Positions 1 to 9,231 are shown, numbered from the stretch's first letter. The stretch: 64,000 nucleotides of DNA from Collinsella sp. BA40 (GCF_008014645.1 NZ_VOWY01000013.1:1-64000); one strand, 5' to 3'. Numbers and translations are program-made. Notes: generated by a model not told the origin, from the sequence alone.

Positions 1-25
1 AATCGTAATGCCTTGAAGGTGAAAG

Positions 26-47
26 AGCCGCCCTTACGGACGGCTCA
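26..47 (-). terminator. Hairpin after the flavin reductase gene
   Basis: An inverted repeat GAGCCG/CGGCTC with a short loop lies about 30 bases past the stop of the minus-strand gene at 80-640. On the minus strand it is followed only by TTTCACC, so the U-tract is short and the terminator is probably weak. Confidence 0.4.
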
Positions 48-79
48 AACTGTAATGGGCGCCACGGGCAGCCGAGCAG

Positions 80-640
80 CTACGAAAGGGCGGCGAGCAG
101 GTCCTCGGCCTGCAGGGCGATGCGCGTCTTGTCCCACTCCGGGATCTCGTAGACGCCCGTCTGCCAGGCAGAAGCGGGCAGCACGAACCCCTCGCCCTCT
201 CCGCCCACGATCGACGCCTCGACGTATTCGAGCAGCTCGACGAGCTGACGGCGCACGTTGGCGTTCGCGGCCTTGCCGCCCGCGCCCGAGATGGCGACGG
301 GCATGTCGGTGAGCGAGACGGCTGCGTCGAAATCGCCTGGCACCTGCGGACGGCTCAGCCAATCGAGCGCGTTCTTCAGCCCGGCGGGATAGCTGAAGTT
401 GTACTCGGGCGAGAAGATCCACACGCCGTCCGCCGACTCGACCTGCTCGCGGACGCGCGTCACGGCGGCCGGTGCCGGGAACTCGATATCCTCGTTCATC
501 AGGGGAAGGTCCGCGTACTCGAGGTATTCGACCTCGGCGCGCTCGCCGACGACCTCGGCCGCGTAGTCGGCGAGCGCGCGGTTGAACGAGCCGCGGCGCA
601 GCGAGCCGACGATGAATACGAGCTTCTTGCTATGGGACAT
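80..640 (-). CDS. NAD(P)H-dependent FMN reductase family (flavodoxin fold)
   Basis: 186-residue protein of the NADPH-dependent FMN reductase family, which reduces flavins or quinones with NAD(P)H in the cytosol. The N-terminal GSLRRGSFNRAL is the phosphate-binding loop for FMN of the flavodoxin-like fold. The segment FSPEYNFSYPAGLKNALDW (residues about 80-98) is the family's signature that packs on the isoalloxazine ring. Full length for the family, no signal peptide. It is a single gene read away from the ABC exporter at 848. The physiological substrate (quinone, chromate, azo dye or free flavin) cannot be told from sequence. Confidence 0.9.
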   Translation of the reverse strand: MSHSKKLVFIVGSLRRGSFNRALADYAAEVVGERAEVEYLEYADLPLMNEDIEFPAPAAVTRVREQVESADGVWIFSPEYNFSYPAGLKNALDWLSRPQVPGDFDAAVSLTDMPVAISGAGGKAANANVRRQLVELLEYVEASIVGGEGEGFVLPASAWQTGVYEIPEWDKTRIALQAEDLLAALS

Positions 641-847
641 ATCCGAACTCCTCGGGTCGGTGATGTATTACTTCGTTGATAGTATTTCTACCCTAATCGG
701 CGCCGCAAAAACACCGCCGAGGACAATGCGCCATTACGTGCGAAGGATACCGCCGGCAGTAAGCGGCATGGGGGCGCGAATCGAACTTGACCCGAGGGGC
801 GGTTCAAGGGATAACCTTGTCAGGAAAACAACGTCAGGGGGAAGCAT

Positions 848-2653
848 ATGTCGCAGAGAAACGTCCAGAAGCTGGAGAAGCCGGCCGTCAAGCGCACGCT
901 GAGGCGCTTCTGGGAGGTCACCAAGCTCGTGCCGGGAGCGGCGCTGCTCGCCGTCTTCACCTCGATCGCCTACATCGCGCTGCTCATCTTCGTGAACACC
1001 TGGGTGATGGGCCTCATCGTGGACCGCGTGCAGGCCTCTCCCGTGCCCGCCGATAAGGTATGGGAGGTCTTCGGCCCCTACATCCTGGCGCTGCTGCTGG
1101 TGAACCTCATCGGCCAGATCTGCTCCAAGCTGCAGGACTACGCCGTCTACAAGCTGCAGATCAACGGCAACTACCACCTGGCGCGCCTGTGCTTCGACAC
1201 GCTCTCCAACCAGTCGATGACCTTCCACACGAGTCGCTTCGGCGGTGCGCTGGTAAGCCAGACGAGCAAGTTCATGAGCGGCTACACCCAGATGGTGGAC
1301 GTGGTCGTGTACTCGCTGATCCCCACCATCGCGAGCACCGCCTGCACCTTCATCGCGCTCGCGCCCGCCGTGCCGGCATACGCCGCGGCGCTCGCCGTGA
1401 TGCTCGTGGTGTACGTGATCGTGGCGACGCGCATGTACCAGCGCATCCTGCCGCTGTCCGCCGCCACCGCCAAGGCGCAAAACCGCCTCTCCGGCGTGCT
1501 ATCGGACGCCGTGACCAACATCCTGGCCGTCAAGACATGCGGGCGCGAGGACTTCGAGAAGGAGCTCTTCGACGAGGCGGACCTCGCGGCCATGCGGGCG
1601 GAGGGCCGCTCCATGCGCGCCACCATGCAGCGCGGGTTCACCACGAGCGGCATCATCACCGTGATCATGCTCATCGTGTCCATCTTCGTAGCCGGCGGCA
1701 ACGCTTGGTTCGGCATCTCGGGCGGCATGCTCGTCATGATGTTCTCCTACACCTACCAGCTCTCCATGCGCTTCAACTACATCAACTCGATGATGCAGCG
1801 CATGAACCGCGCCATCGGCGACGCGAGCGAGATGGCCCGCATCCTTGACGAGCCCCGACTCGTGGAAGACGCCCCCGGAGCACCGGAGCTCGCGGTGCGG
1901 GAGGGCTCCATCGACTTCGACCACCTCGGCTTCGCCTACGCCGACGCCGCAGAGGGCGACCGGGTCTTCACCGATCTGAACCTGCATATCCCCGCAGGCC
2001 AGCGCGTCGGCCTGGTGGGGCGCTCCGGATCCGGCAAGACCACCCTCACCAAGCTGCTGCTGCGCCTGTCCGACGTGCAGGACGGCCACGTGTACGTGGA
2101 CGGGCAGGACATCTCCGCCTGCACGCAGCAGAGCCTGCGCCGCCAGATCGCCTACGTCCCTCAGGAGGCGCTGCTGTTCCACCGCTCCATCCGCGAGAAC
2201 ATCGCCTACGGCCGCCCCGACGCCTCCGAGCAGGAGGTACGCCGCGCCGCCGAGCTCGCTAACGCACTCGAGTTCATCGACCGCCTGCCAAACGGACTCG
2301 ACACGCTCGTGGGCGAGCGCGGCGTGAAGCTCTCAGGCGGCCAGCGCCAGCGCGTGGCCATCGCCCGCGCCATCCTCACCGACGCGCCCATCCTGGTACT
2401 CGACGAGGCCACGAGCGCGCTGGACTCCGAGAGCGAGGCGCTCGTGCAGGACGCGCTCGAGAACCTCATGCGCGGCCGCACGTCCATCGTGGTGGCGCAC
2501 CGTCTCTCAACGGTCGCCGCGCTCGACCGCATCGTCGTCCTCGCTGACGGCGAGATCGTCGAGGACGGCACGCACGCCGACCTCGCGGCGGCGGGCGGCG
2601 AGTATGCCGCCCTGTGGAACCGCCAGACCGGAGCGTTTTTGGACGGAGAATGA
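848..2653 (+). CDS. ABC transporter, fused permease and ATP-binding protein
   Basis: 601-residue ABC exporter half-transporter of the MsbA/multidrug type. The first ~330 residues hold six membrane helices and the rest is the ATPase. Visible motifs are Walker A GRSGSGKTT (about 392), Q-loop YVPQEALLF, signature LSGGQRQR (about 496), Walker B ILVLDEATSALD (about 517) and the switch histidine in VAHRLST (about 550). It should act as a dimer; with no partner half-transporter next door it is probably a homodimer. GGGGGAAG lies a few bases before the ATG. The substrate is unknown. Confidence 0.93.
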   Translation: MSQRNVQKLEKPAVKRTLRRFWEVTKLVPGAALLAVFTSIAYIALLIFVNTWVMGLIVDRVQASPVPADKVWEVFGPYILALLLVNLIGQICSKLQDYAVYKLQINGNYHLARLCFDTLSNQSMTFHTSRFGGALVSQTSKFMSGYTQMVDVVVYSLIPTIASTACTFIALAPAVPAYAAALAVMLVVYVIVATRMYQRILPLSAATAKAQNRLSGVLSDAVTNILAVKTCGREDFEKELFDEADLAAMRAEGRSMRATMQRGFTTSGIITVIMLIVSIFVAGGNAWFGISGGMLVMMFSYTYQLSMRFNYINSMMQRMNRAIGDASEMARILDEPRLVEDAPGAPELAVREGSIDFDHLGFAYADAAEGDRVFTDLNLHIPAGQRVGLVGRSGSGKTTLTKLLLRLSDVQDGHVYVDGQDISACTQQSLRRQIAYVPQEALLFHRSIRENIAYGRPDASEQEVRRAAELANALEFIDRLPNGLDTLVGERGVKLSGGQRQRVAIARAILTDAPILVLDEATSALDSESEALVQDALENLMRGRTSIVVAHRLSTVAALDRIVVLADGEIVEDGTHADLAAAGGEYAALWNRQTGAFLDGE

Positions 2654-2734
2654 AGCGCGAGGGCGCCCTCGCCCTCGGTTTGCGCCCCATCCGCGCCGCA
2701 TTGACGCCGAACAAAGCCGATCACCATGCACGCC

Positions 2735-2889
2735 GTGTGCAATCTTGTCGACTTTTCCCATCAAATATCGAAATCGCTCGGTAGCAGGCCCGTTCCACTC
2801 ATAAAACCGCAGGTCGCTGAATTGCTATCGTTTCTGTATATATAGCAGATGCGGGATGCGCCTGTGAAAAGTCGTCACGATTGCACACG
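2735..2889. repeat. Dispersed structured element, copy A
   Basis: A 155-bp palindromic unit. The outer arms 2733-2756 and 2866-2889 are complementary at 22 of 24 positions. Inner arms CGGTAGCA (2779-2786) and TGCTATCG (2823-2830) pair over 8 positions with one G-T. The loop carries ATAAAACCGCAGGT (2801-2814). A clear homologue lies at 41233-41387 and a divergent one at 22618-22742. Its left part is intergenic; its right part overlaps the 3' end of the minus-strand gene at 2799-4871. Confidence 0.75.
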
Positions 2890-4871
2890 GCGCCCTGCGG
2901 CGGCGCGGCACGATACGCAAAAAGGAAGGCAGCCGCCTCGCCCGCCGGCTCCACGTCGGCATCCGGGGCGGGAGCGTCCTCGGCCTTGGCGCGGGCGCCT
3001 CCCAGGCTCACGACCTGCCGGGTTGACGCGCCGTCGTCGGAGGGCTTGGCGTAACTGAACTCGATGGCGTCACCGACGCGGTAGCGTACGATCTCGAGCA
3101 TGTCGGGCAGGGCAAAGTCATAGATCGCGCCGTCGCCCTCGAGCGTCACGTAGAAATGCGAGTTGCCGTCGATGACGGCCTGCGCGATGCTCGCGATCTT
3201 GCCGGAGGCCTTCTCCTCGGCGCCCGCCGCGGCCGCCTCCTCGTCCGACAGCGTTCCATCGGCCGCCAGCATGGCCAGGTAGCTCTCCTGGGTGGATGCG
3301 ACGGTGCTGCCCGTAGCAACCGCCTGGTAATGCTGCACGTTGATCATCGCGTACATCTTGACGAGACCGGCGTTGTCCTTCAGGGCCATGAAGTAGGTGG
3401 GCTGTCCCGACACGTTGAGCAGCAGCGGGTAGGTGGCCTGGTACTTGAGGTTCTGGACCTGGCCCTCTGCCGAGTCCATGGCCGAGTCCTCGGTCGCGCC
3501 GGGAACGGAATAGAAGTGGGACTCGCCGGTGCGCTGGTTGACCAGGATGAAGCCGATACTGGAGCTATCGGCCGTCACAGACGTCACGCCGGAGTACAGG
3601 TAGATGTCGCCGCCCTGGGCGAGGTAGTTGTAGCCGAGCTGGCCGTCCTTGCCGGGCGTGGTGCGCACGACGCCCACCTGGCCGAGGATCGAGTTGAGCC
3701 AGCCCTTGCCGTAGGCGCCGCTCCAGTTGTACTGCTGGATAAGGAGGTCGGACGGGTAGGCGCGGTCGACCCAGGCGGGCACCTCGTCGATAGCGTAGTC
3801 GGCGGTCTCGCCCGTGCAGGCGTTCACGAGCACGACGCGGTTGATGGTGGTTCCCTCGAACAGGCCGATGGTGCGCTTCTGGACCGGGAAGACCCACCAG
3901 GGCGTGCCCTCCTCATCGAGCTCGAAGGACTTCTGGTCGAACATGTAGGTGGGGTACTTGAGCTGCGCGTAGCGGTCGATGTTGCGCGCCAGCGGCTCGG
4001 ACTCGCTGTACTTGATGGGCTGCTTCAGGCGGACGACCTCGGCCTCCTGCGTGACCATGTCCACGAGCACGTAGGCGGGGATGCCGTTGCCGCGGTTGGA
4101 GAACCACTTGAAGAGGTCGGCGTAGGTGAGCGGGCTCACGCGGACCGGACGGCCCTGGTAGTTGATCTGGCTGTAGGCCGGGCTGATCTCGAACTGGCTG
4201 ACGTACTCGGGGATCGAGCCCATGGCGCGGTTGCCGAGCAGCACGGCGGAGTCGCGGTCGATGACCGGGACCTCGGAGTAGTCGACCTGCTCGATGTCCT
4301 TGGCAAAATCGCCCTCGGTGGTCTTAAGCACCGACGCGAAGCGCTCGGCGTTGCCCGGGACGAAGGGCTGACCCAACAAGATGCCCAAGAAGAACGCGAC
4401 CACAACCGCCCCGGGAACAATCACCAGGCGGCGGAAGAGCGTACGGTGCTTCGCGCTCCTGATGGCGGCAACCTGCAGTCCGAGGATCGCGACGAACGCG
4501 ATCATGAGTATCCAGCTCCAAACACGCGGACTCTGCAGGTTGAGCGCGGGATGGAACCACCAGTACCCAACCGCGAGCGCGATGACGAGCAGAATGGCGA
4601 GCGCGATGAACGCGCGGCGGCTCCATTGGGCGACGCGCTGGGCAAAACCGCCCGCACCATGGCTCGATCCACCGTTCTTGCCACCGCTCTTACCGGCTGA
4701 TCCGGCAGGTCGCTCCTCTCCGTCGACGACAGCGTCAACGGGGATGGGGCCATCGTGCCCGGAACCGGCATCGTCACCGAAGTCCGAACCGAAGCCCGCG
4801 CTGGAAAACCCGAACATGCTATGCAGCATATCCTGAAAACCGTCGTTATCGAATCCGTTACCTTGGGCCAC
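2799..4871 (-). CDS. Large membrane protein with extracytoplasmic domain, function unknown
   Basis: About 690 residues. A Gly/Ser/Asp-rich cytoplasmic head is followed by three hydrophobic segments (FIALAILLVIALAVGYWW, WILMIAFVAILGLQVAA and VVVAFFLGILLG), then a ~450-residue domain with repeated phrases of bound-cofactor or sensory type such as INRVVLVNACTGE and GFILVNQRTGES. I do not recognise a family with a known role. A GTG at 4871 with AGGAG upstream is my preferred start; an ATG at 4952 is possible. The last ~29 residues are encoded inside repeat element copy A, so the present C-terminus looks acquired. It stands alone on its strand. Confidence 0.75.
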   Translation of the reverse strand: MAQGNGFDNDGFQDMLHSMFGFSSAGFGSDFGDDAGSGHDGPIPVDAVVDGEERPAGSAGKSGGKNGGSSHGAGGFAQRVAQWSRRAFIALAILLVIALAVGYWWFHPALNLQSPRVWSWILMIAFVAILGLQVAAIRSAKHRTLFRRLVIVPGAVVVAFFLGILLGQPFVPGNAERFASVLKTTEGDFAKDIEQVDYSEVPVIDRDSAVLLGNRAMGSIPEYVSQFEISPAYSQINYQGRPVRVSPLTYADLFKWFSNRGNGIPAYVLVDMVTQEAEVVRLKQPIKYSESEPLARNIDRYAQLKYPTYMFDQKSFELDEEGTPWWVFPVQKRTIGLFEGTTINRVVLVNACTGETADYAIDEVPAWVDRAYPSDLLIQQYNWSGAYGKGWLNSILGQVGVVRTTPGKDGQLGYNYLAQGGDIYLYSGVTSVTADSSSIGFILVNQRTGESHFYSVPGATEDSAMDSAEGQVQNLKYQATYPLLLNVSGQPTYFMALKDNAGLVKMYAMINVQHYQAVATGSTVASTQESYLAMLAADGTLSDEEAAAAGAEEKASGKIASIAQAVIDGNSHFYVTLEGDGAIYDFALPDMLEIVRYRVGDAIEFSYAKPSDDGASTRQVVSLGGARAKAEDAPAPDADVEPAGEAAAFLFAYRAAPPQGAVCNRDDFSQAHPASAIYTETIAIQRPAVL

Positions 4872-5051
4872 TGTAGGTCCACTCCTCCACTCGTTGCGTA
4901 CCCGCGCGCTCCGCACCTGGACAGGTCGAAGCCAAACGTTGCGTAACGTCAACTATACCCAACAAAAACCAAGGCCAAACCGCCCCGCGCTATCAAGCGA
5001 GCGAGTACAATGAATGATTCATCCATATCTACGTTGCAAGGGAGCCCCCTC

Positions 5052-5540
5052 GTGAGAGTCGTTATCTACACCGATGGCGCAGCGCGCGGAAACCCGGGCA
5101 GGGGCGGATTCGGCGCCGTCCTTCGCTATCAGGCCCCGTCGGGCAAAGAGCATGTCCTCGAGCTGTCGCGTGGATACGAGCGCACCACGAACAACCGCAT
5201 GGAGCTTCTCGCCGTCATCGAGGCGCTCGAAGCGCTCAAGCGCCCGTGCGAAGTCGAGCTTCATTCCGATTCGCAGTATGTGGTCAATGCGTTCAACAAG
5301 CATTGGGTCGACGGGTGGATCAAACGCGGCTGGCAGACTTCGCAGAAGAAGCCGGTCAAGAACATCGATTTGTGGAAGCGGTTGCTCACGGCGAAGGAGC
5401 CCCATCGCGTCACCTTCATGTGGGTGAAGGGGCACGCCGGACACCCGATGAACGAGCGCTGCGACCAGCTCGCCACGACGGCAGCCGACTCGGGGGCGCT
5501 CGCCGTGGACCATGGATTCATCGAGGGCGACGCAGACTAG
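5052..5540 (+). CDS. rnhA: Ribonuclease HI
   Basis: 162-residue RNase HI, which cuts the RNA strand of RNA-DNA hybrids (R-loops, primers). The catalytic carboxylates are all visible: Asp in [11 protein letters not shown] near the N-terminus, Glu in [13 protein letters not shown], Asp in HSDSQY and the late Asp in NERCDQLA. The basic [20 protein letters not shown] stretch is the substrate-handle region. I chose the GTG at 5052 because AAGGGAG lies 8 bases before it and the fold starts right there; an in-frame ATG at 5010 would add a 14-residue tail with no support. The next gene starts 25 bases on. Confidence 0.95.
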   Translation: MRVVIYTDGAARGNPGRGGFGAVLRYQAPSGKEHVLELSRGYERTTNNRMELLAVIEALEALKRPCEVELHSDSQYVVNAFNKHWVDGWIKRGWQTSQKKPVKNIDLWKRLLTAKEPHRVTFMWVKGHAGHPMNERCDQLATTAADSGALAVDHGFIEGDAD

Positions 5541-5564
5541 CGCAGAAACAGCAAAGGAGCGACC

Positions 5565-6650
5565 ATGATTCGCATCGCTACCATCGGCACCAGCATGATC
5601 GGTGACAGCTTCATCGAAGTGCTCAACGATAACCCCCGCGCCCGCTACATCGGCACGTTCTCGCGAGACGCGGCTCGCGCGGAGGAATTCACACGCGAGC
5701 ACGGCGGCGAGCGCCCGTTCCGCTCGATCGAGGACATCGCGAGCGCCCAGGACATCGACGCGGTCTATCTGGGCAGTCCCAACGCCATCCATCTCGAGCA
5801 GGCTCTCGTCTGCATCGCAGCCGGCAAGCACATCCTGGTGGAGAAGCCGGTCTGCGCCACCGCGCTCGAAGCGCGCAAGCTCTTCGAGACCGCCAACGCA
5901 GCAGGCGTCGTTGCGCTCGAGGCCATGCGCCCCCTCCACGACCCGGCCCTCAAGATCATCCGCGATGCGCTACCGCGACTCGGGAAGATCCGCCGGGCGA
6001 CCTTCCGATTCGGCAAGTATTCATCCCGCTACGACGAGCTCCTATCCGGTCGCCATACCAATATTTTCGACTGCAACCTGGCGACGGGAGCGCTCATGGA
6101 CATCGGCGTGTACTGCGTCGAGCCGCTCATCGCGCTCTTCGGCGCACCGAACGCCATCCAGTGCGCACCCGTGCTTCTGGACGAATCGACCGAGGCGCTC
6201 ACCCATGGGCGTCTAGACGGAGCCGGCGTCATCACGGCATCCTACGACCATATGGCGGCCACGCTCCACTACTCGAAGATCACGCAGGATCTTGCTGAAA
6301 ACCAGATTGAAGGCGAACGGGGCACGTTGACATTCGACGGCATCTCCATGCCGTCCGCTGCACGTATCGACGAACGCGTCTCGGGCTATGACGGCGTCGG
6401 CTATTCGAGCACGGCCACCTCGAAGCACGAGCTCGAGCTCCCGTCATGCGCCAATAGCATGGCCTATGAGCTCGAGGACTTCCTTGACGCGATCGCATGC
6501 GTGCAAAACGGCAGCTCGCCCTCGGCCGCACCGGCAGGCTGGGTCGGAACGATCGGAGATGCACAGGAGATCTCCCTGCGCTCCCTCCTTCTCATGGATG
6601 AAGCCCGACGCCAATCCGGCATCCGCTTCCCCGCCGACCACGACCGCTAG
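5565..6650 (+). CDS. Gfo/Idh/MocA-family NAD(P)-dependent oxidoreductase
   Basis: 361 residues. The N-terminal Rossmann domain starts IRIATIGTSMIGDSF and includes the HILVEKPVCAT segment, whose EKP lysine is the family's catalytic and cofactor-contact residue (about residue 93). The C-terminal half is the mixed alpha/beta GFO_IDH_MocA domain with GALMDIGVYCVEPL. Members oxidise sugars, inositols or related polyols, or act as dihydrodiol dehydrogenases; the substrate here is not evident. A good AAAGGAG site lies before the ATG. It may be cotranscribed with rnhA and ends at the hairpin at 6698. Confidence 0.9.
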   Translation: MIRIATIGTSMIGDSFIEVLNDNPRARYIGTFSRDAARAEEFTREHGGERPFRSIEDIASAQDIDAVYLGSPNAIHLEQALVCIAAGKHILVEKPVCATALEARKLFETANAAGVVALEAMRPLHDPALKIIRDALPRLGKIRRATFRFGKYSSRYDELLSGRHTNIFDCNLATGALMDIGVYCVEPLIALFGAPNAIQCAPVLLDESTEALTHGRLDGAGVITASYDHMAATLHYSKITQDLAENQIEGERGTLTFDGISMPSAARIDERVSGYDGVGYSSTATSKHELELPSCANSMAYELEDFLDAIACVQNGSSPSAAPAGWVGTIGDAQEISLRSLLLMDEARRQSGIRFPADHDR

Positions 6651-6697
6651 GAAACGCGGGTTTCCCGCAGGCTTCTTACAACCGGTACAACCAGCCG

Positions 6698-6726
6698 AAG
6701 GCCCGAAGCCGCACGCTTCGGGCCTT
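6698..6726 (+). terminator. Rho-independent terminator after the Gfo/Idh/MocA gene
   Basis: Perfect 12-bp stem AAGGCCCGAAGC with its complement around a 5-base loop, followed by TTCGTTCG. It separates the oxidoreductase from the Fur-type regulator. Confidence 0.7.
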
Positions 6727-6798
6727 CGTTCGTTCAATCCAGTCAAGGAGATGTAGAGCAAAAGCTTCCCCGTGCCTGCACCGCGGCCATAATGTGTC

Positions 6799-6815
6799 TA
6801 TACTGCTATAGCATA
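6799..6815 (+). promoter_or_regulatory. Putative promoter/operator of the Fur-type regulator
   Basis: TATACT (6799-6804) could serve as a -10 box and runs into the perfect palindrome TGCTATAGCA (6804-6813), some 25 bases before the start codon. A palindrome over the -10 is where an autoregulated Fur/PerR protein would bind, but it is not a recognisable Fur or PerR box, so this is tentative. Confidence 0.3.
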
Positions 6816-6839
6816 TTGATGAACGTAGGAAGGGGCGGC

Positions 6840-7259
6840 ATGGCCGTACAACGACGCAATACCAGACAGCGCGCCATGGTACTCGAAGCCGTGCGCAACC
6901 ACGACGACCACCCCACCGCCGATGATATCTACCTCGACATTCGTCGCATCGATAGCAAGATCAGCCGCGGAACGGTATACCGCAACCTCAACCTTCTAGA
7001 GGAGACGGGCCAGATCAGCACCGTACGCACCGAAGGGGGCTGCCGCTTCGACTGGCGCGTCGACGGACACGCCCACCTGATTTGCAGGCGCTGCGGCTGC
7101 GTTGCCGACGTGGCGCTACCCTATCGCCCCGAAATCGATACGGACCTCCAGGAACGCAGCGGTTTTACCGATGTGACCCACGCCACGCTCTTCCGCGGCA
7201 TCTGCCCCGGCTGCCAGGCACGCGCCCTCCCGACGGAAGGCGCGCAAACCGGCGCATAA
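6840..7259 (+). CDS. Fur-family metalloregulator (PerR/Fur-like)
   Basis: 139-residue Fur-superfamily repressor with an N-terminal winged helix (RQRAMVLEAVRNHDDHPTADDIYLDIRRID...SRGTVYRNLNLL) and a C-terminal dimerisation and metal domain. Both structural zinc pairs are visible: CRRCG and CPGC. The regulatory-site residues HAHLICRRC and the D/E-H cluster between them are present. I start at ATG 6840 because AGGAAGGGGCGG precedes it; an ATG at 6792 lacks a site. The sensed signal (iron, peroxide or zinc) cannot be fixed from sequence. Upstream TATACT/TGCTATAGCA may be its own operator. Confidence 0.9.
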   Translation: MAVQRRNTRQRAMVLEAVRNHDDHPTADDIYLDIRRIDSKISRGTVYRNLNLLEETGQISTVRTEGGCRFDWRVDGHAHLICRRCGCVADVALPYRPEIDTDLQERSGFTDVTHATLFRGICPGCQARALPTEGAQTGA

Positions 7260-7266
7260 CCCCGCG

Positions 7267-8439
7267 TTACTCCTTCACCGGGGTGTAATACGTTTCGAGC
7301 ACCGTTCGGTACACGCTGTCCGCATCGAGATGGAACTCGGCATGCGCGGCACCCGGAGCCATCTCGCCCTCCAGCGACACCACGTTGAACGATGTCATGC
7401 CATGGTCGAGCATCTGGCTAATCAGATACGAGAACTGCTCGAAACCCAAATTGGTCCAGGTGTAATCGAGCGCCTTCTGATAGAGGTTGAGCACCGTAGC
7501 CGGATCGCTTGCCGCGCTCTGCAAAACCTGGGTCGAGAACGCCTTGAGATAAGACATCTGACGGGCCTGTCGATCGAGCGAGGAATTGAGCTGCGTCGTA
7601 TCTCGATATTGCACGTACAGCTCGGCGCTCTTGCCGCGAAGCGTCGTCTCGACGCCCTCGCGGATGCCGGCAGGGGGAACGCTTTGCACCGGCGTCAGCC
7701 GAACGCCGCCAACGGCGTCGTTAAGCGGGCCCACGCCCTCGACGTTGAGCGTGAAATAGTAGTCGATGGGCATGCCGTACAGCACGCGCGAAGCGCACTG
7801 CGTCACCAGTTCCGAGCTCTGCTCATGCGAGCTGCCATACGAATACTGCAGGCACAGCTGCAGCTGGTGCTGGCCGTTGTAAACACCGTCGATATAGGTG
7901 TCGACCGCGACCATGCTGTCGCGCGGGATCACGATGGCGGTCGCCTTACCCGACTTGGTATCGAGCGCGACCACCATCACGGTATCGGACTGCCCCGCCA
8001 CATCGTATCCAGCCGTAGCGTTCTTCGTGCGGTTATCGAAGCCGATGAACGCGATGGACACCATATCCTCGTTCAAACGATAGGTCGTACCGTTGTATTC
8101 AACAGTGGTGCCCTTGTTCTCGACGGCTTTCTGCATGGATTGCTCGAACGAACGGCGACCGCGTGCGATGGAACGATTGATGAAGACCGCCGCCCCGGCC
8201 GCACCGACCGAAAGGACGACGAGCACGACGATGATAGCGCGAACGGCGATACGGCGTGCGCGGCGGGAACCGGAGGCAGCTTCAGCCCCCTGGCCCTCGC
8301 CATCGAAAGCCGACTCACTCTCATCGGACGAACCATTCAGGGCGGGGATCGCCGGCGACTCTTCCACCTCGGTCGCATCGGGCGCGGCATCTTCACTGCG
8401 CGGCCTAAAATGATTGCCCTTCGGCGTTTCCTGTGTCAT
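7267..8439 (-). CDS. LytR-CpsA-Psr (LCP) family cell-wall ligase
   Basis: 390 residues. A cytoplasmic Ser/Glu-rich tail and an Arg-rich patch precede one membrane helix (residues about 67-90), followed by an extracellular LCP domain. Family motifs are visible: FIGFDNR, SDTVMVVALDTKSGKATAIVIPRDSMV (whose Arg-Asp contacts the pyrophosphate) and the later NYYFTLNVEG-like core YYFTLNVEGVGPLNDAVGG. LCP proteins transfer glycopolymers such as teichoic acids or capsule from lipid carriers to peptidoglycan, or to protein in actinobacteria. The ATG directly follows the TAG of the sortase gene, whose 3' end provides the CAGGAGA site, so the two are translationally coupled. Confidence 0.92.
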   Translation of the reverse strand: MTQETPKGNHFRPRSEDAAPDATEVEESPAIPALNGSSDESESAFDGEGQGAEAASGSRRARRIAVRAIIVVLVVLSVGAAGAAVFINRSIARGRRSFEQSMQKAVENKGTTVEYNGTTYRLNEDMVSIAFIGFDNRTKNATAGYDVAGQSDTVMVVALDTKSGKATAIVIPRDSMVAVDTYIDGVYNGQHQLQLCLQYSYGSSHEQSSELVTQCASRVLYGMPIDYYFTLNVEGVGPLNDAVGGVRLTPVQSVPPAGIREGVETTLRGKSAELYVQYRDTTQLNSSLDRQARQMSYLKAFSTQVLQSAASDPATVLNLYQKALDYTWTNLGFEQFSYLISQMLDHGMTSFNVVSLEGEMAPGAAHAEFHLDADSVYRTVLETYYTPVKE

Positions 8440-9231
8440 CTACTTCGTCTCCTGATCCGAGGTGAGCACGGCGCTCACCAGATAGCGCGAGGTGCCGTGA
8501 AACTCATTGAGCATGCAGGTGCTCAACTGAACGATCTTGCTCTCGGGGGTGAGTTCGATTCCCTCGCGAACGCATTTCAACATGGAGTCGGGGTTCGCCA
8601 CGAAATCGAAGTACTCCTGGCGAACCTCGGGCTTGCTGAAGTTAAACGAGTTGAGAATGTGCCGGTCGTCGTACTTGTAGGCGGATACGACGGTATACGT
8701 GTAGATGTGGCCCGGACGATAGATGTAGAACGTGGGATTCGCATCGAAGAACGCCTGGTCCTCGAAATAGTGCAGGTTTTTAAACACGCCGTCGATATCG
8801 TGGCCGTATATCACCGTGACGGGATCGGAGAAGTCCTGCTTGTTGGCAACTTGGGAGAACGCGGTGCCGACCGGCGAATACGCACCATTTTGATCATGCG
8901 TGAGGTAGAAGAAGTCATCGGTCGCGCTCTGCTGCACCGGCGTGTTGATCTGGGCGCCGGGGATATAGAGCCATGCATAGCTTTCGACGTTGCTCTCCCA
9001 CAGGGCATCGAAGTTGATCGGGTTCTCCGGCAGCTCCGCGGTGGATTCCTGCGTTGCCTCCGCAGGGGTTTCGGGCACCTCGGCGCCCTGCATGCGCTGC
9101 TGAGCGCGATAGATCTGCAGCTGCTGCCAAACAAGATAGCCGCTGCCGGCAACCACGCAGACGATCGCGAGGGCGGCAACGATGCGAAGCATGCGTCGAT
9201 GCGTATCGCGAGATTGCGGTTCGTTCGTCAT
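8440..9231 (-). CDS. srtB: Class B sortase
   Basis: 263-residue membrane-anchored cysteine transpeptidase with an N-terminal membrane segment (residues about 14-34) and the sortase beta-barrel. The catalytic triad is visible: His in VIYGHDIDG, Cys in VQLSTCMLN, Arg in TSRYLVSAVL. The layout ALYIPGAQINTPVQQ...TVIYGHD and the helix preceding it fit class B. Class B sortases attach surface proteins to peptidoglycan or build pili. The likely substrate is encoded immediately upstream (9330-9926) and ends in SPQTG, a motif known to be used by the class B sortase of Clostridioides difficile. It is in an operon with the LCP gene. Confidence 0.93.
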   Translation of the reverse strand: MTNEPQSRDTHRRMLRIVAALAIVCVVAGSGYLVWQQLQIYRAQQRMQGAEVPETPAEATQESTAELPENPINFDALWESNVESYAWLYIPGAQINTPVQQSATDDFFYLTHDQNGAYSPVGTAFSQVANKQDFSDPVTVIYGHDIDGVFKNLHYFEDQAFFDANPTFYIYRPGHIYTYTVVSAYKYDDRHILNSFNFSKPEVRQEYFDFVANPDSMLKCVREGIELTPESKIVQLSTCMLNEFHGTSRYLVSAVLTSDQETK

